Shown: in pieces, positions 15,790 to 24,187 of the stretch | How the letters are laid out: each line of letters begins with the position of its first letter | Position numbering within the stretch: position 1 is the first letter of the stretch | NCBI GenBank assembly: GCA_965263155.1 | Contig: OZ253586.1 | Location: forward strand, 3,038,001 to 3,102,000 | Direction: 5' to 3' | Source of the DNA: JAAXIE01 sp965263155 | GTDB taxonomy: Bacteria > Chloroflexota > Dehalococcoidia > Lucifugimonadales > JAAXIE01 | DNA length: 64,000 nt | Notes under the pieces: model-generated | The model's input: the letters and a program-made list of their open reading frames with translations, nothing else | The model's database searches: none | What the model was told of the DNA's origin: nothing | Position numbers and translations under genes: made by a program

Positions 15790-17139
15790 ATGAAACCCCA
15801 ACAACCGACTAAGCCCAATCCGCTATCCACCCTGACACGCTTCCTCCCGTCGTTCCCACGCCGCCCCCGTCATTCCGGCGCCCATCCCCGTCATTCAGGC
15901 GGCCGGAACCCAGAAAGCCCCATCCCTCCCAACAACGTCATCCAGCGCGCCAACCGCGCCATCGCTGCCGACTACGACCGCCTCCACGAGTCCGCCGGAG
16001 TGGGCGGCGAGTGGGCTAAGTCGGTCTACGGCGAGTATTACGCCATCTCCGTATCCGTCTACTCGGCCATCAAGCTGCGGGCCGATGCCATGGCCCGCGC
16101 CCCGATTCAGGTGCTGCGCTCTGTCCAGTCAGGCGGACCCAGCCGAGCCAGCGTCCCCGCCCGCGTCTCTGTAGGCCCAGACCATCCGGCGCAGCAACTG
16201 CTGGACCGGGTCAATCCTTGGCACACGCGCGGCGACCTGTGGCGGGCCACAGAAATCAATCTGTGCCTCTGGGGGTCGTCCTTCTGGGCATTGGAGCGGG
16301 ACGAGGCGGGGCGCCCGGAAATCTGGCCCCTGCGCAGCGACCGCGTCCGGGTCCTGCCGGAGAAGCAGCGCCACGTCAAGGGGTTCGTCTACATGGGGGT
16401 CAACGGCCCCGTGGCCTACACCCCCGAAGAAATCGTCTGGATGCGCTATTACAACCCCCTCGAGCCCTTCGCTGGCCTCTCCCCGCTAGCCCCCGTGCGC
16501 CTCTCCGTCGACGCCGGCCTCGACGCCCTCCGCTTCAACCGCAGCTTCTTCAAGAACTCTGCCCAGCCCGACATCGTCTTCACCACCGAGGAGACCATGA
16601 CCGACGCTGAGGTGGAGGACTTCTATCACCGCTGGGAGGAGCGTTATCAAGGGCCGGGCAAGGCCCACCGCCCCGCCATCGCCTCCTTCATCAAGGACAT
16701 CAAGACGCTGGGGTTCAATCACCGCGAAATGGAGTTCCTGCAGGGCCTCCGGTGGAGCCTCGAGGACGTCAGTCGCACCTACGGCGTGCCCCTGCCCCTG
16801 CTCTCCGACTACCAGCAGGCCACCTTCGCCAACATCACCACAGCAGAGAAGCTCTTCTGGCGCAACACCATCGTGCCGGAAATGCGCTTCCTAGAGGAGC
16901 ACCTCAACAGCGAACTCCTCCCCCGCCTCGGCTACGAAGACCTCACCGCCCAATTCGACCTCTCCACCATAGAAGCCATGAACGAAGACGAAACCGAACG
17001 AGTAAACCGCGAAACCAAACTCCTAGCCCACGGCGTCCTAACCATCAACGAAGTCAGACGCTCCCGCAACCTCCCCCCAGTCCCCTGGGGCAACATCTGG
17101 CGGGCATTGAAGGGGCGCGAGCGCCTTGGGGAGGAGTAG
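15790..17139 (+). CDS. HK97-family phage portal protein
   Basis: 449 residues after a good AAGGAGG site. The core is a standard portal: SVYGEYYAISVSVYSAIKLRADAMARAPIQV, LLDRVNPWHTRGDLWRATEINLCLWGSSFWALERD, VWMRYYNPLEPFAGLSPLAPVRLSVDAGLDALRFNRSFFKNSAQP and the DVSRTYGVPLPLLSDYQQATFANITTAEKLFWRNTIVPEM block of the stem/wing. It forms the dodecameric DNA channel of the head. The N-terminal 45 residues (FPRRPRHSGAHPRHSGGRNP) are translated interspersed repeat sequence, so the present start region was built or replaced by a repeat; the core starts near residue 50. Confidence 0.85.
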   Translation: MKPQQPTKPNPLSTLTRFLPSFPRRPRHSGAHPRHSGGRNPESPIPPNNVIQRANRAIAADYDRLHESAGVGGEWAKSVYGEYYAISVSVYSAIKLRADAMARAPIQVLRSVQSGGPSRASVPARVSVGPDHPAQQLLDRVNPWHTRGDLWRATEINLCLWGSSFWALERDEAGRPEIWPLRSDRVRVLPEKQRHVKGFVYMGVNGPVAYTPEEIVWMRYYNPLEPFAGLSPLAPVRLSVDAGLDALRFNRSFFKNSAQPDIVFTTEETMTDAEVEDFYHRWEERYQGPGKAHRPAIASFIKDIKTLGFNHREMEFLQGLRWSLEDVSRTYGVPLPLLSDYQQATFANITTAEKLFWRNTIVPEMRFLEEHLNSELLPRLGYEDLTAQFDLSTIEAMNEDETERVNRETKLLAHGVLTINEVRRSRNLPPVPWGNIWRALKGRERLGEE

Positions 17140-17155
17140 GCAATCCCGAGAGCCA

Positions 17156-18657
17156 ATGCTGCCTTTAGTCGTCAGGATGTATGCGATGGCCGTTTCCGAT
17201 AGACTACGCCAACGTCGTAGCCCCAGAGCAAGAGGGTCTCCCGTGGATAGATTATCTGGTGTGCTGTGCTTGGTGTTGGTCGTCCTTGCTGTCGGGACAA
17301 CATCCTGTGTGTCCCGCGATTCTCGCTCTGCAAAGGGCGAGCTTGAAGTAATCGCTTGGGAGTTTCTGGAGGAATACGAAGCCAACGCTGTCGAGGCCAA
17401 CCTCAAATACAAAGGGAAAGAAATCATCATCAGCGGCATCGCATCAGACTTTTACCCCGACAACGATGGCGATGGTCCCATAGTGATACTTCGTAACCCG
17501 TGGACCACCAATCATATATCCTGCCAATTCTCCCCACATTACACAGGGGTAGTGGCAGGGCTCGAAAAGGAAACATGGGTCAAGGTGGCCGGGTTAGCGG
17601 ACCCCAGAGACTGGTTTCGGATATTCTTGCGGAATTGCCGTCTGCTCGAACAAGGGACTGCACTTGAGGCCCTGGATTGGATCCCGGCCGCCAAAGTCCC
17701 GGCCGCTACGGTAAGAGACACCGTGTACACTCAAGGCGACTTAGTGGAACGGCTGCTCTTATTGCGTGCCACCGGTACTGACGTGCACCTGCTTCCTGTT
17801 TTGACAGGTACGCCGTACTCGATCTCCAAAGACGAATTCCTACGGCTGAAAGTCGAGCCTTCGCCTGTGCTGGCCTACGCCCTAGTCCAATTGCATCTGC
17901 ACAAGATGGTGGAGGCCGAACTCGTTCGGCATGGAGCTGAGACCGAGGGTGCAGTGGTAACCGATGAGGATGTGGACGCCATCCTGCGAGCTAAGTTCTA
18001 TCCTGGAGCTCCGAAAGGCCTCGGAGGGCCCCAAGGCAGTTGGACGAAGAATACCAAGAACCCTATCAGTCGTTCCTCGCTGAGGCCCAGATTACGGACA
18101 AAGAATACCGCGCACTAGTCTCCGAAGATGCCTATCGCTTTGCTTTGCGAGAGGCTCTGAGCGATAGAATCCCCACGCATGTGGAACACACGAACATCAG
18201 CTGGATACAGGTCCCCCACGAAGTTCCCGACCCCGACAACCCTCCACCCACCCCTGAAGATATCTTGAAGAGACTGGGCACTGAGAATTTCGCCGCGCTG
18301 GCCGGCGAAATCGGCGGAGGTAGCGGACCGATGGGGTGGGTGCCCAAGGGGGCCTATCTTGAACTGGATGATGCTCTCTACGGTCCCAGGCCCTTGCGAA
18401 TAGGTGAGATCAGCGCCCCCATCATAGGTCAAAACGCTACCTACATCCTGACGGTGATCGCGGGTCCCGAAGTCCGAGAGTTAGACGAGATGTGGTTCGG
18501 GCCCTTCAAGGAACAGTTATTCGAGGAGTGGATCAGCCAGCAGTGGGAGTCAGGGCAGCAAGACGGCTGGCTGTCGCTCCACGCCGGCCACGAGCAGTAC
18601 AGGTGGGTGGCGGACTACTACCAACACATTCTCGAGGAGGAACTCGGCATCCGATAA
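17156..18657 (+). pseudogene. Secreted PPIase-like lipoprotein, frameshifted
   Basis: The first frame (to about 18020) has a signal peptide with VGTTSC as possible lipobox, then a strand-rich segment (LKYKGKEIIISGIASDFYP, WVKVAGL; an OB-like fold as in tRNA_anti-like domains). A helical part follows, resembling the N-domain of SurA/PrsA (SKDEFLRLKVEPSPVLAYALVQLHLHKMVEAELV, DEDVDAILRAKF). The second frame, open from about 18040, continues with LDEEYQEPYQSFLAEAQITDKEYRALV and a parvulin-like domain (MGWVPKGAYLELDDALYGPRPLRIGEISAPI). The two parts make one PpiC-type protein, so a single frame change lies near 18010-18040. It may be a real mutation or a base-calling error. The start is uncertain. 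Confidence 0.6.
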
Positions 18658-18686
18658 CATAGCTCCTCAAACGGGCTAGCGTCCCT

Positions 18687-18872
18687 CTACCCCTCGCGAT
18701 GCTTCTCAATCACCGCCACCACCCGCGGGTCAAGGTCCTTCAACTCGGCATTGGCGTCGGAGTAGGCTACGCCCAAGTGGGCATCTCGGAATATCAACTC
18801 CCAGTCGGGCTCCATGCCGTAGTCCCTCTTCAACTCGTCGAAAAGCCCTTCGATCTGCTCTTTACTGAACAC
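18687..18872 (-). CDS. Small hypothetical protein
   Basis: 61 residues: an acidic helical start (MFSKEQIEGLFDELKRDYG), a short middle MEPDWELIFRDAHLGVAYSD and a final helix DPRVVAVIEKHREG. A GGAGCAG site precedes the ATG. The family is not recognised. It precedes the next minus-strand gene in opposite order to a normal operon, so co-regulation is unclear. Confidence 0.45.
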   Translation of the reverse strand: MFSKEQIEGLFDELKRDYGMEPDWELIFRDAHLGVAYSDANAELKDLDPRVVAVIEKHREG

Positions 18873-18920
18873 GCCTGCTGCTCCTTTCGAGACTGCTATT
18901 GGAAGAGCGATGTGCGACGG

Positions 18921-19343
18921 CTACCCCGTCTGCCGGGGCCGTGGCACATACGTGACCCCCTCGCTGCCCACATACCGGTCTCGCATCGTTTCGAATGCCT
19001 GCAACCTCTCCGGCTGGAAGTCGGTAACTTGCTCGTCGTCATCCAAGTAAGGATTCGGGAAGTAAAGGCGCATCACCGTCTGCTCCTCAGCATCGGAAAA
19101 GCGCACATAGTAGAGGAAGGGGACAAACCCGTGGTCCTCGGCCTCCACGAACTGCACCGCGGTGACCCGCTCCATGTTCATATGGACGTGCCAAGCATCG
19201 CCCCAGAAGGTGGCGTAGGAGTCGCTGAACTCCGGCGTCTTGGCCGCGTCAAGGTGCATCTCGCCCACAGCGCCCCGGTCACCCAGCACGATCAACATCT
19301 GGTCGATGCCGGTGAGGTCCTTGATCAGAGGCTCCAAGTCCAT
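18921..19343 (-). CDS. Hypothetical protein, alpha/beta
   Basis: 140 residues. The central segment WGDAWHVHMNMERVTAVQFVEAEDHGFVPFLYYVRFSDAEEQTVMRLYFPNPY has the strand pattern and HxH-like start of the heme-utilisation HutX/ChuX fold, but similarity is weak and by eye only. An intact ATG with GGAGCAC precedes it. Possibly a small ligand-binding protein. Confidence 0.45.
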   Translation of the reverse strand: MDLEPLIKDLTGIDQMLIVLGDRGAVGEMHLDAAKTPEFSDSYATFWGDAWHVHMNMERVTAVQFVEAEDHGFVPFLYYVRFSDAEEQTVMRLYFPNPYLDDDEQVTDFQPERLQAFETMRDRYVGSEGVTYVPRPRQTG

Positions 19344-19457
19344 GTGCTCCCCCCTTCCGAGGCAACGCCATAATAGCCGACCAGTTCAGGCTTTCCAAGT
19401 GAGATGGGGAGACCATGGGCGAAGGCGACATCCGCAAGTCTTAGACGGCCCCTCACC

Positions 19458-19898
19458 CTAACCCTCTCCCGCCGGAGGAGAAGGGACTTCTGGGACATTC
19501 TCCTCGGAAAGAGGTGCGGAGTGAGGACGTTCGCCGGCAGTGGCCCTCCGCCAGCCCCAACCCGCCAGTTGCGCCGCGCCAGCCGTCAGCGCACCCAACG
19601 CGGACGCGCCGACGATGATGCCGATGGCAAGGCCCGTCAGCCAGCCCCCGTTCAGGCGGCCGGAAGTGCCGTCGGGGAAGGCTTGGTTCAGAGCCACCAG
19701 TATCCCAGCCGCGAACAGTCCGACGAGGGCGCCAACCATGGCCAGCGTGACATACCAATCGCCGACTTGGAGCCTGAGTCTCCTACGGGGGAGAGGCGGG
19801 CTGGCCTCGGGCAGGACGTTGTCCGCCTCCACCAACTCGACTTCTTCGCCATCAGTTTCTTCGCCATCAGTCGGTTCTATGCAGTCCCCGGAATACAC
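19458..19898 (-). CDS. Two-helix membrane protein
   Basis: 146 residues: an acidic head (EETDGEEVELVEAD), two membrane segments (WYVTLAMVGALVGLFAAGILVAL and GWLTGLAIGIIVGASALGALTAGA) and a C-terminal tail. The last codons fall in a repeat of the CCCTCACCCTAACCCTCTCC type at 19448-19487, so the native C-terminus may have been replaced. Not recognised. Confidence 0.45.
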   Translation of the reverse strand: MYSGDCIEPTDGEETDGEEVELVEADNVLPEASPPLPRRRLRLQVGDWYVTLAMVGALVGLFAAGILVALNQAFPDGTSGRLNGGWLTGLAIGIIVGASALGALTAGAAQLAGWGWRRATAGERPHSAPLSEENVPEVPSPPAGEG

Positions 19899-20184
19899 GC
19901 CTCATCGCCTAGATATGGTTGATGTGCTGAGTGTAGCCTTCATCGTCATGCCAACCTTCCCCTTCCCCCCTCAATGAATAAGGGGCGCGCAAGGAGCTTC
20001 CAGCTTACAGAATAGCAGGATGGGCGGCCAACCTGCGAGGCCGCCCGATGCCATATGAGGCAGCCATGGCACACTCCCTCGCTTGCCGATGTTGTGGTAA
20101 CCTAGAGTCACCGTCGTCCTCCTCGCAGGCCATGCCTGCGACAAGCGGAATCTGACTCAAGACCCAGTCCCTCGGAGGTGTTAC

Positions 20185-21198
20185 ATGGTGACCCGGGTGG
20201 GCATCAACGGCTTTGGAAGAATCGGCCGCCAAGTGTTGCGGGCCATCCTTGAACGACATTCTGGGAAGATAGAAGTGGCTGCGGTCAACGACCTCACCGA
20301 CCCCAAGACCAACGCCCACCTTTTCAAGTACGACAGCAACTACGGCGTCTATCCGGGCAGAGTGGAAGCCACCGAGGGAGGCATAACCGTCGACGGCCAC
20401 GACGTGCGCGTCCTGTCGGAGCGCGACCCCGGCAACATCCCTTGGGCCGAGTACGGCGTGGAGATGGTGGTGGAGAGCACCGGCATCTTTACCGACGCGG
20501 CCAAGGCAGGGGCGCACATGAATGGGGGCGCCAAGAAGGTGATTATCTCCGCGCCCGCCAGTGGCGAGGACCTGACCATGGTGCTGGGGGTCAACGACAG
20601 CAAATACGATCCCGACAGTCACCACATCATCTCCAATGCGTCCTGCACCACCAACTGCTTCGCCCCCATGGTGAAGGTGCTCCACGACAACTTCGGCGTC
20701 CGCCACGGGCTGATGTCCACCGTCCACTCCTACACCAACGACCAGAAGATACTGGACCAAGTGCATAGCGACCTGCGTCGCGCCCGCTCGGCGGCCACCA
20801 ACATCATCCCCACCAACACTGGAGCAGCCCGGGCGGTGGGTCTGGTGCTGCCGGAGTTGCAGGGCCGGCTGCATGGCTTGGCTTTTCGCGTCCCAACCAG
20901 CACCGTCTCAGTCACTGACTTCGTGGCCACGCTGGAGCGCAACACCACAGTGGACGAGGTCAATCAGGCTTTCCGCGATGCCGCGGAGGGCCCCTTGGAA
21001 GGGATCCTGCGCTACTGCGAGGAGCCCTTGGTGAGCAGCGACTTCATGGCCGACCCCCACAGCTGCATCCTGGACGCCCCGTCCACCATGGTCATGGAGG
21101 GCGAGATGGTGAAGGTGCTGGGCTGGTACGACAACGAGTGGGGATACTCCTGCCGTACCGCAGACCTGACAGCCTTCCTAGCCGACAAGGGCTTGTAG
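20185..21198 (+). CDS. gap: Glyceraldehyde-3-phosphate dehydrogenase, type I
   Basis: 337 residues, full length. The N-terminal Rossmann motif is INGFGRIGRQVLRA; Asp in VNDLTD is the residue that favours NAD over NADP. The catalytic Cys lies in SNASCTTNCFAPM, the catalytic His in STVHSYTNDQ, and the C-terminal WYDNEWGYSCR closes the site. It converts glyceraldehyde 3-phosphate to 1,3-bisphosphoglycerate in glycolysis and gluconeogenesis. It stands alone with a GGAGG site; a perfect palindrome downstream at 21248 may terminate it. Confidence 0.97.
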   Translation: MVTRVGINGFGRIGRQVLRAILERHSGKIEVAAVNDLTDPKTNAHLFKYDSNYGVYPGRVEATEGGITVDGHDVRVLSERDPGNIPWAEYGVEMVVESTGIFTDAAKAGAHMNGGAKKVIISAPASGEDLTMVLGVNDSKYDPDSHHIISNASCTTNCFAPMVKVLHDNFGVRHGLMSTVHSYTNDQKILDQVHSDLRRARSAATNIIPTNTGAARAVGLVLPELQGRLHGLAFRVPTSTVSVTDFVATLERNTTVDEVNQAFRDAAEGPLEGILRYCEEPLVSSDFMADPHSCILDAPSTMVMEGEMVKVLGWYDNEWGYSCRTADLTAFLADKGL

Positions 21199-21247
21199 CG
21201 GGAATGGGTGCCCGGCGTTTATCCGCGCATCTAGGAACGCTCATGGC

Positions 21248-21275
21248 GTAGGGGCGATTCGCGAATCGCCCCTAC
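21248..21275. terminator. Perfect 28-bp palindrome after gap
   Basis: GTAGGGGCGATTCG at 21248-21261 is followed at once by its complement, 21262-21275. No T-run follows. It may be a transcript-end hairpin or a protein-binding site. Confidence 0.5.
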
Positions 21276-21345
21276 GAGGAGAACAGACCAGAAACCGGCA
21301 TCTTGCCCGGTACCGACTTATCCCAGCGCAAGAAGGAGGAATCGA

Positions 21346-21741
21346 ATGGCCCGTGAGTACCTGAACCCCCCTGATCTCGCCCCACCGCCCAGCGGCTTGT
21401 ATAACCACGTAGTCAAAGTGGGCAACCAAGTCTTCATCGCTGGCCAAGTTTCCCGCGGCTTGGACGGCAACACCATCCACGTCGGCGACGCCAAGGCCCA
21501 AGCTCGGCAGGTATATGCCAATCTGGCGACAGCTATGGCTTCAGTCGGTGGCAGCATCAACGACATCGTGAAGACCACCACCTACGTGGTGGGCCGGGAA
21601 AACTTGGTCCCGGTGCGAGAGGCCCGATTGGAGGCGCTGCGGGAAGAGGGCAGGCCCACGTCCACCACTGTGTTGGTGGCTGGATTGGCGAGTCCCGACC
21701 TGCTGGTCGAGGTGGAAGTCATCGCGATTGTCGGCGACTAG
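21346..21741 (+). CDS. RidA (YjgF/YER057c/UK114) family protein
   Basis: 131 residues with AAGGAGG before the ATG. Family pattern: VVKVGNQVFIAGQVSRGLDG, a helix AKAQARQVYANLATAMASVGGSINDIVKTTTYVV, and RPTSTTVLVAGLASPDLLVEVEVIAIV. In RidA the deaminase-active Arg lies in the final RxxxxV segment; here the equivalent stretch reads GRPTSTTVLVAGLASPDLLVE, so the canonical Arg near position 105 is not evident and the enzyme may belong to a non-deaminating RidA subgroup. Confidence 0.85.
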   Translation: MAREYLNPPDLAPPPSGLYNHVVKVGNQVFIAGQVSRGLDGNTIHVGDAKAQARQVYANLATAMASVGGSINDIVKTTTYVVGRENLVPVREARLEALREEGRPTSTTVLVAGLASPDLLVEVEVIAIVGD

Positions 21742-22152
21742 CCATAAAGCCGCCCGCCGGACGGACGTACCACTGACATCGGCTTCTTGACGCATCCCCC
21801 CGCTGACGCCTATGCCTAGTGTCCCAGGAACAAGGCGATAGAGGAGCGTCACCGGAGTGGCTTTACTCAGGCATGATGAATCGCGGGAGGGATGGGCCCT
21901 CTTCCTGTTTACTGTCCCGTTTGTAGTCTGCCTTGTTCTCGGCATACTGTATGAGGCGGTCTAAAAGGATGCGGTCCATCCCTTGGAGGTCTTCACCGGG
22001 GTATTGTACAGCGCTGCCGCGGCGGTTTTCATGGCCACGGCGAACCTCATGACAGGCGCGAAGACGAGACCCTGCAAGCTTTTCCTCTCGGCCCTTCAGT
22101 AACACAAAAAGACCGCCGTGAAGGCGGTCCTTAAATATAAAGATTAGGTAGC
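21742..22152. other. Gap between ridA and tRNA-Pro
   Basis: A TGACATC/TTGACG promoter-like unit lies at 21773-21816 (plus) with no obvious gene behind it. The minus-strand open frame across 21863-22270 runs through the tRNA and is not credible as a gene. The terminator of tRNA-Pro is at 22103-22130. Confidence 0.5.
22103..22130 (-). terminator. Terminator of tRNA-Pro
   Basis: Stem GACCGCC/GGCGGTC (22111-22117 with 22123-22129). On the minus strand it is followed by TTTTTG, 23 nt past the tRNA end. Confidence 0.8.
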
Positions 22153-22229
22153 TGGTCGGGGCGGTCAGATTTGAACTGACGACCCCCTGCACCCCATGCA
22201 GGTGCGCTCCCGGGCTGCGCCACGCCCCG
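22153..22229 (-). tRNA. tRNA-Pro(GGG)
   Basis: 77 nt with encoded CCA. Acceptor CGGGGCG/CGCCCCG, D-arm GCGCAGC, anticodon stem CCTGC/GCAGG with loop ATGGGGT (U33, anticodon GGG, G37), and T-arm GGTTCAAATC-like sequence. Folding the stem one register earlier would give CAT, but then U33 is missing. Confidence 0.92.
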
Positions 22230-22333
22230 ACCGTAACTGCTAGGCTATCATAGCCTGTCCCTGCGTTCAACCATTGGGTCTGTACCGACAGGTCCTAGCT
22301 TGTACTCTCTCTTAACCCTCCTAGACAGACTGC

Positions 22334-22348
22334 TATAATGGCAAGGTG
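22334..22348 (+). promoter_or_regulatory. Leaderless promoter of endonuclease V
   Basis: A consensus TATAAT at 22334-22339 ends 6 bp before the GTG start codon at 22346, so the transcript should begin on or next to the start codon. No ribosome site fits between them. Confidence 0.55.
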
Positions 22349-23047
22349 CAATTTACACACCTCCATTCGTGGGACGTTTCGTCCAAGGAAGCCCGCGAAA
22401 TCCAGCAGCAACTCGCTCCCATGGTCGACATGCAGGACCATGTGGGCGATGTGGTGCGGTACGTCGCGGGATTGGACGTCTCCCCGCCCGACGCGCGAGG
22501 AGTGGTGCAGGGCGCTGTCGTCGTGCTCAGCTACCCCGACTTGGAGATTGCTGACGTCGCCATCGCCGAACAGACGCCCGCCTTTCCCTACGTGCCTGGG
22601 CTGCTCTCTTTTCGTGAGACTCCTGTGCTGCTGGAGGCACTGGAGTCACTGACCATCATGCCCGACCTCCTAATACTGGACGCTCAAGGCTACGCTCACC
22701 CTCGCAGATTCGGGCTGGCCTGCCATTTGGGACTGCTGGCCGACATACCCACGATCGGATGCGCCAAGTCGTTGCTGGTGGGTGACCACGACAGCTTGGG
22801 CGAGGAGCGAGGAGTGACGGCAGACCTGATGCACAAGGGCGAGGTCATAGGCGTGGCCCTAAGGTCTCGCGTCGGGGTGAAACCGTTGTACATATCCGTA
22901 GGCCACAAGGTCGACTTGGCTTCAGCGGCCCGTTGGGTGCTCTCCTGTTGCACTGGCTACAGGCTGCCCCAGACTACTCGCATGGCACATGCCACCGCTG
23001 GTGGGCTAGCGTTGCCCAAGATGCGCCCCGCCGTGATGGCAACTTAA
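22346..23047 (+). CDS. nfi: Endonuclease V (deoxyinosine 3' endonuclease)
   Basis: 233 residues with a GTG start. Conserved blocks: VRYVAGLDVSPPD (metal-binding Asp in the AGxDV motif), GAVVVLSYPDLEIAD, PYVPGLLSFRETPVLLEALE (the PYIPGxLSFRE motif), LLILDAQGYAHPRRFGLACHLGLL (second Asp and His) and PTIGCAKSLLVG. It cuts near deaminated bases such as hypoxanthine in DNA repair. The promoter places the transcript start at the initiation codon (leaderless). It is followed by prfB. Confidence 0.95.
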   Translation: MQFTHLHSWDVSSKEAREIQQQLAPMVDMQDHVGDVVRYVAGLDVSPPDARGVVQGAVVVLSYPDLEIADVAIAEQTPAFPYVPGLLSFRETPVLLEALESLTIMPDLLILDAQGYAHPRRFGLACHLGLLADIPTIGCAKSLLVGDHDSLGEERGVTADLMHKGEVIGVALRSRVGVKPLYISVGHKVDLASAARWVLSCCTGYRLPQTTRMAHATAGGLALPKMRPAVMAT

Positions 23048-23066
23048 TCTCGAGAGGTATATTCCC

Positions 23067-24177
23067 ATGGATGATCTCAAGCAACAGCTAGTGGAGACAA
23101 AAGCGCGCCTCGACGATCTGCTACAGCGTCTTTGACCTCCCCAAGCTAGAGCAAGAGTTGGCTGCCTTGGAGAAGGCCTCCATCATCCCCTCTTTCTGGG
23201 ATGACCCACCCAACGCCCAACGCCAGATGCAACTGCTATCCCGCGTACAGGAAGCGATACACCTTTGGCGCGGCTTCGAGTTTCAGGTCGGGGCACTACT
23301 GGAGTTGGTAGACCTCGCCGTTGAGGCCGAAGACGAGGAGATGGCCGCCGAGATACGGGCCGAGGCTGTTCAAGTCTCGGAGCGGCTGGACCGTGAGGAG
23401 GTACAGCTGACCCTCTCCGGCCCCTACGATGACCGTCCTGCTATTGTCTCGATACACGCTGGGGCTGGCGGTACCGAGTCTCAGGACTGGGCTGACATGC
23501 TGTTGCGGATGTACCTGCGTTGGTGCGAGACCCATGGGCGCAAGGTAGTGCTGCTGGACGTGTCCCACGGCGATGAGGTGGGCATACGCGGCGCTACAAT
23601 GGAGGTCAGCGGAGGCTTTGCCACCGGGTACCTGCAGGGTGAGAGTGGCGTACACCGTCTGGTCCGTCTATCGCCCTTTGATGGCGACCACGCGCGGCAC
23701 ACTTCTTTCGCCCGGGTGGAAGTAATCCCCGCCGCCGACAACGACCCAGACATCACCATTCGCCCCCAAGACCTCAGGGTTGATTTCTTCCGCTCCAGCG
23801 GGCCGGGAGGTCAGAACGTACAGAAGGTTTCATCTGCCGTGAGATTGACTCACCTGCCCACGGGCCTCGTGGTCGCCTGCCAGAACGAGCGCTCTCAACA
23901 TCAGAACCGTGAGTACGCCATGAGAATCCTGATGGCGCGACTGCTGGAGAGGCAGAACGCGGAGCGGGCCGAACAGGTGGCGCGGCTACGGGGTGAACAT
24001 GTCTCAGCCGAGTGGGGGAACCAGATAAGAAGCTACGTGCTACAACCCTACCGCATGGTGAAGGACCATCGTACCGGGCATGAGACATCCAACACGGATG
24101 CGGTCTTGGACGGAGGAATAGACGGCTTCCTGCAGGCCTACCTGTTGTCCAAGGTGGGAGAAGAGTCCTCAGGGTGA
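23067..24177 (+). CDS. prfB: Peptide chain release factor 2 with programmed +1 frameshift
   Basis: The frame starts at ATG 23067 (MDDLKQQLVETKARLDDLLQRL) and meets TGA at 23133-23135 after 22 codons. A +1 shift at CTT TGA C continues as DLPKLEQELAALEKASIIPSFWDDP, the standard RF2 sequence. The body carries the GGQ loop (SSGPGGQNVQKVSSAVRLTHLPTG) and SPFDGDHARHTSF. RF2 ends translation at UGA and UAA, and the shift autoregulates its level. The internal Shine-Dalgarno-like site normally just before CTT is not apparent. The genome probably recodes UGA elsewhere for selenocysteine, which competes with this factor. Confidence 0.95.
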
Positions 24178-24187
24178 GGGCGGGCTG

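Noticed and set aside
22153..22229. tRNA-Met(CAT) reading of this tRNA
   Set aside because: That register lacks U33. The register with stem CCTGC/GCAGG and anticodon GGG satisfies all conserved positions.
21863..22270. Protein gene on the minus strand
   Set aside because: The frame runs through tRNA-Pro and its terminator and has no recognisable domain.
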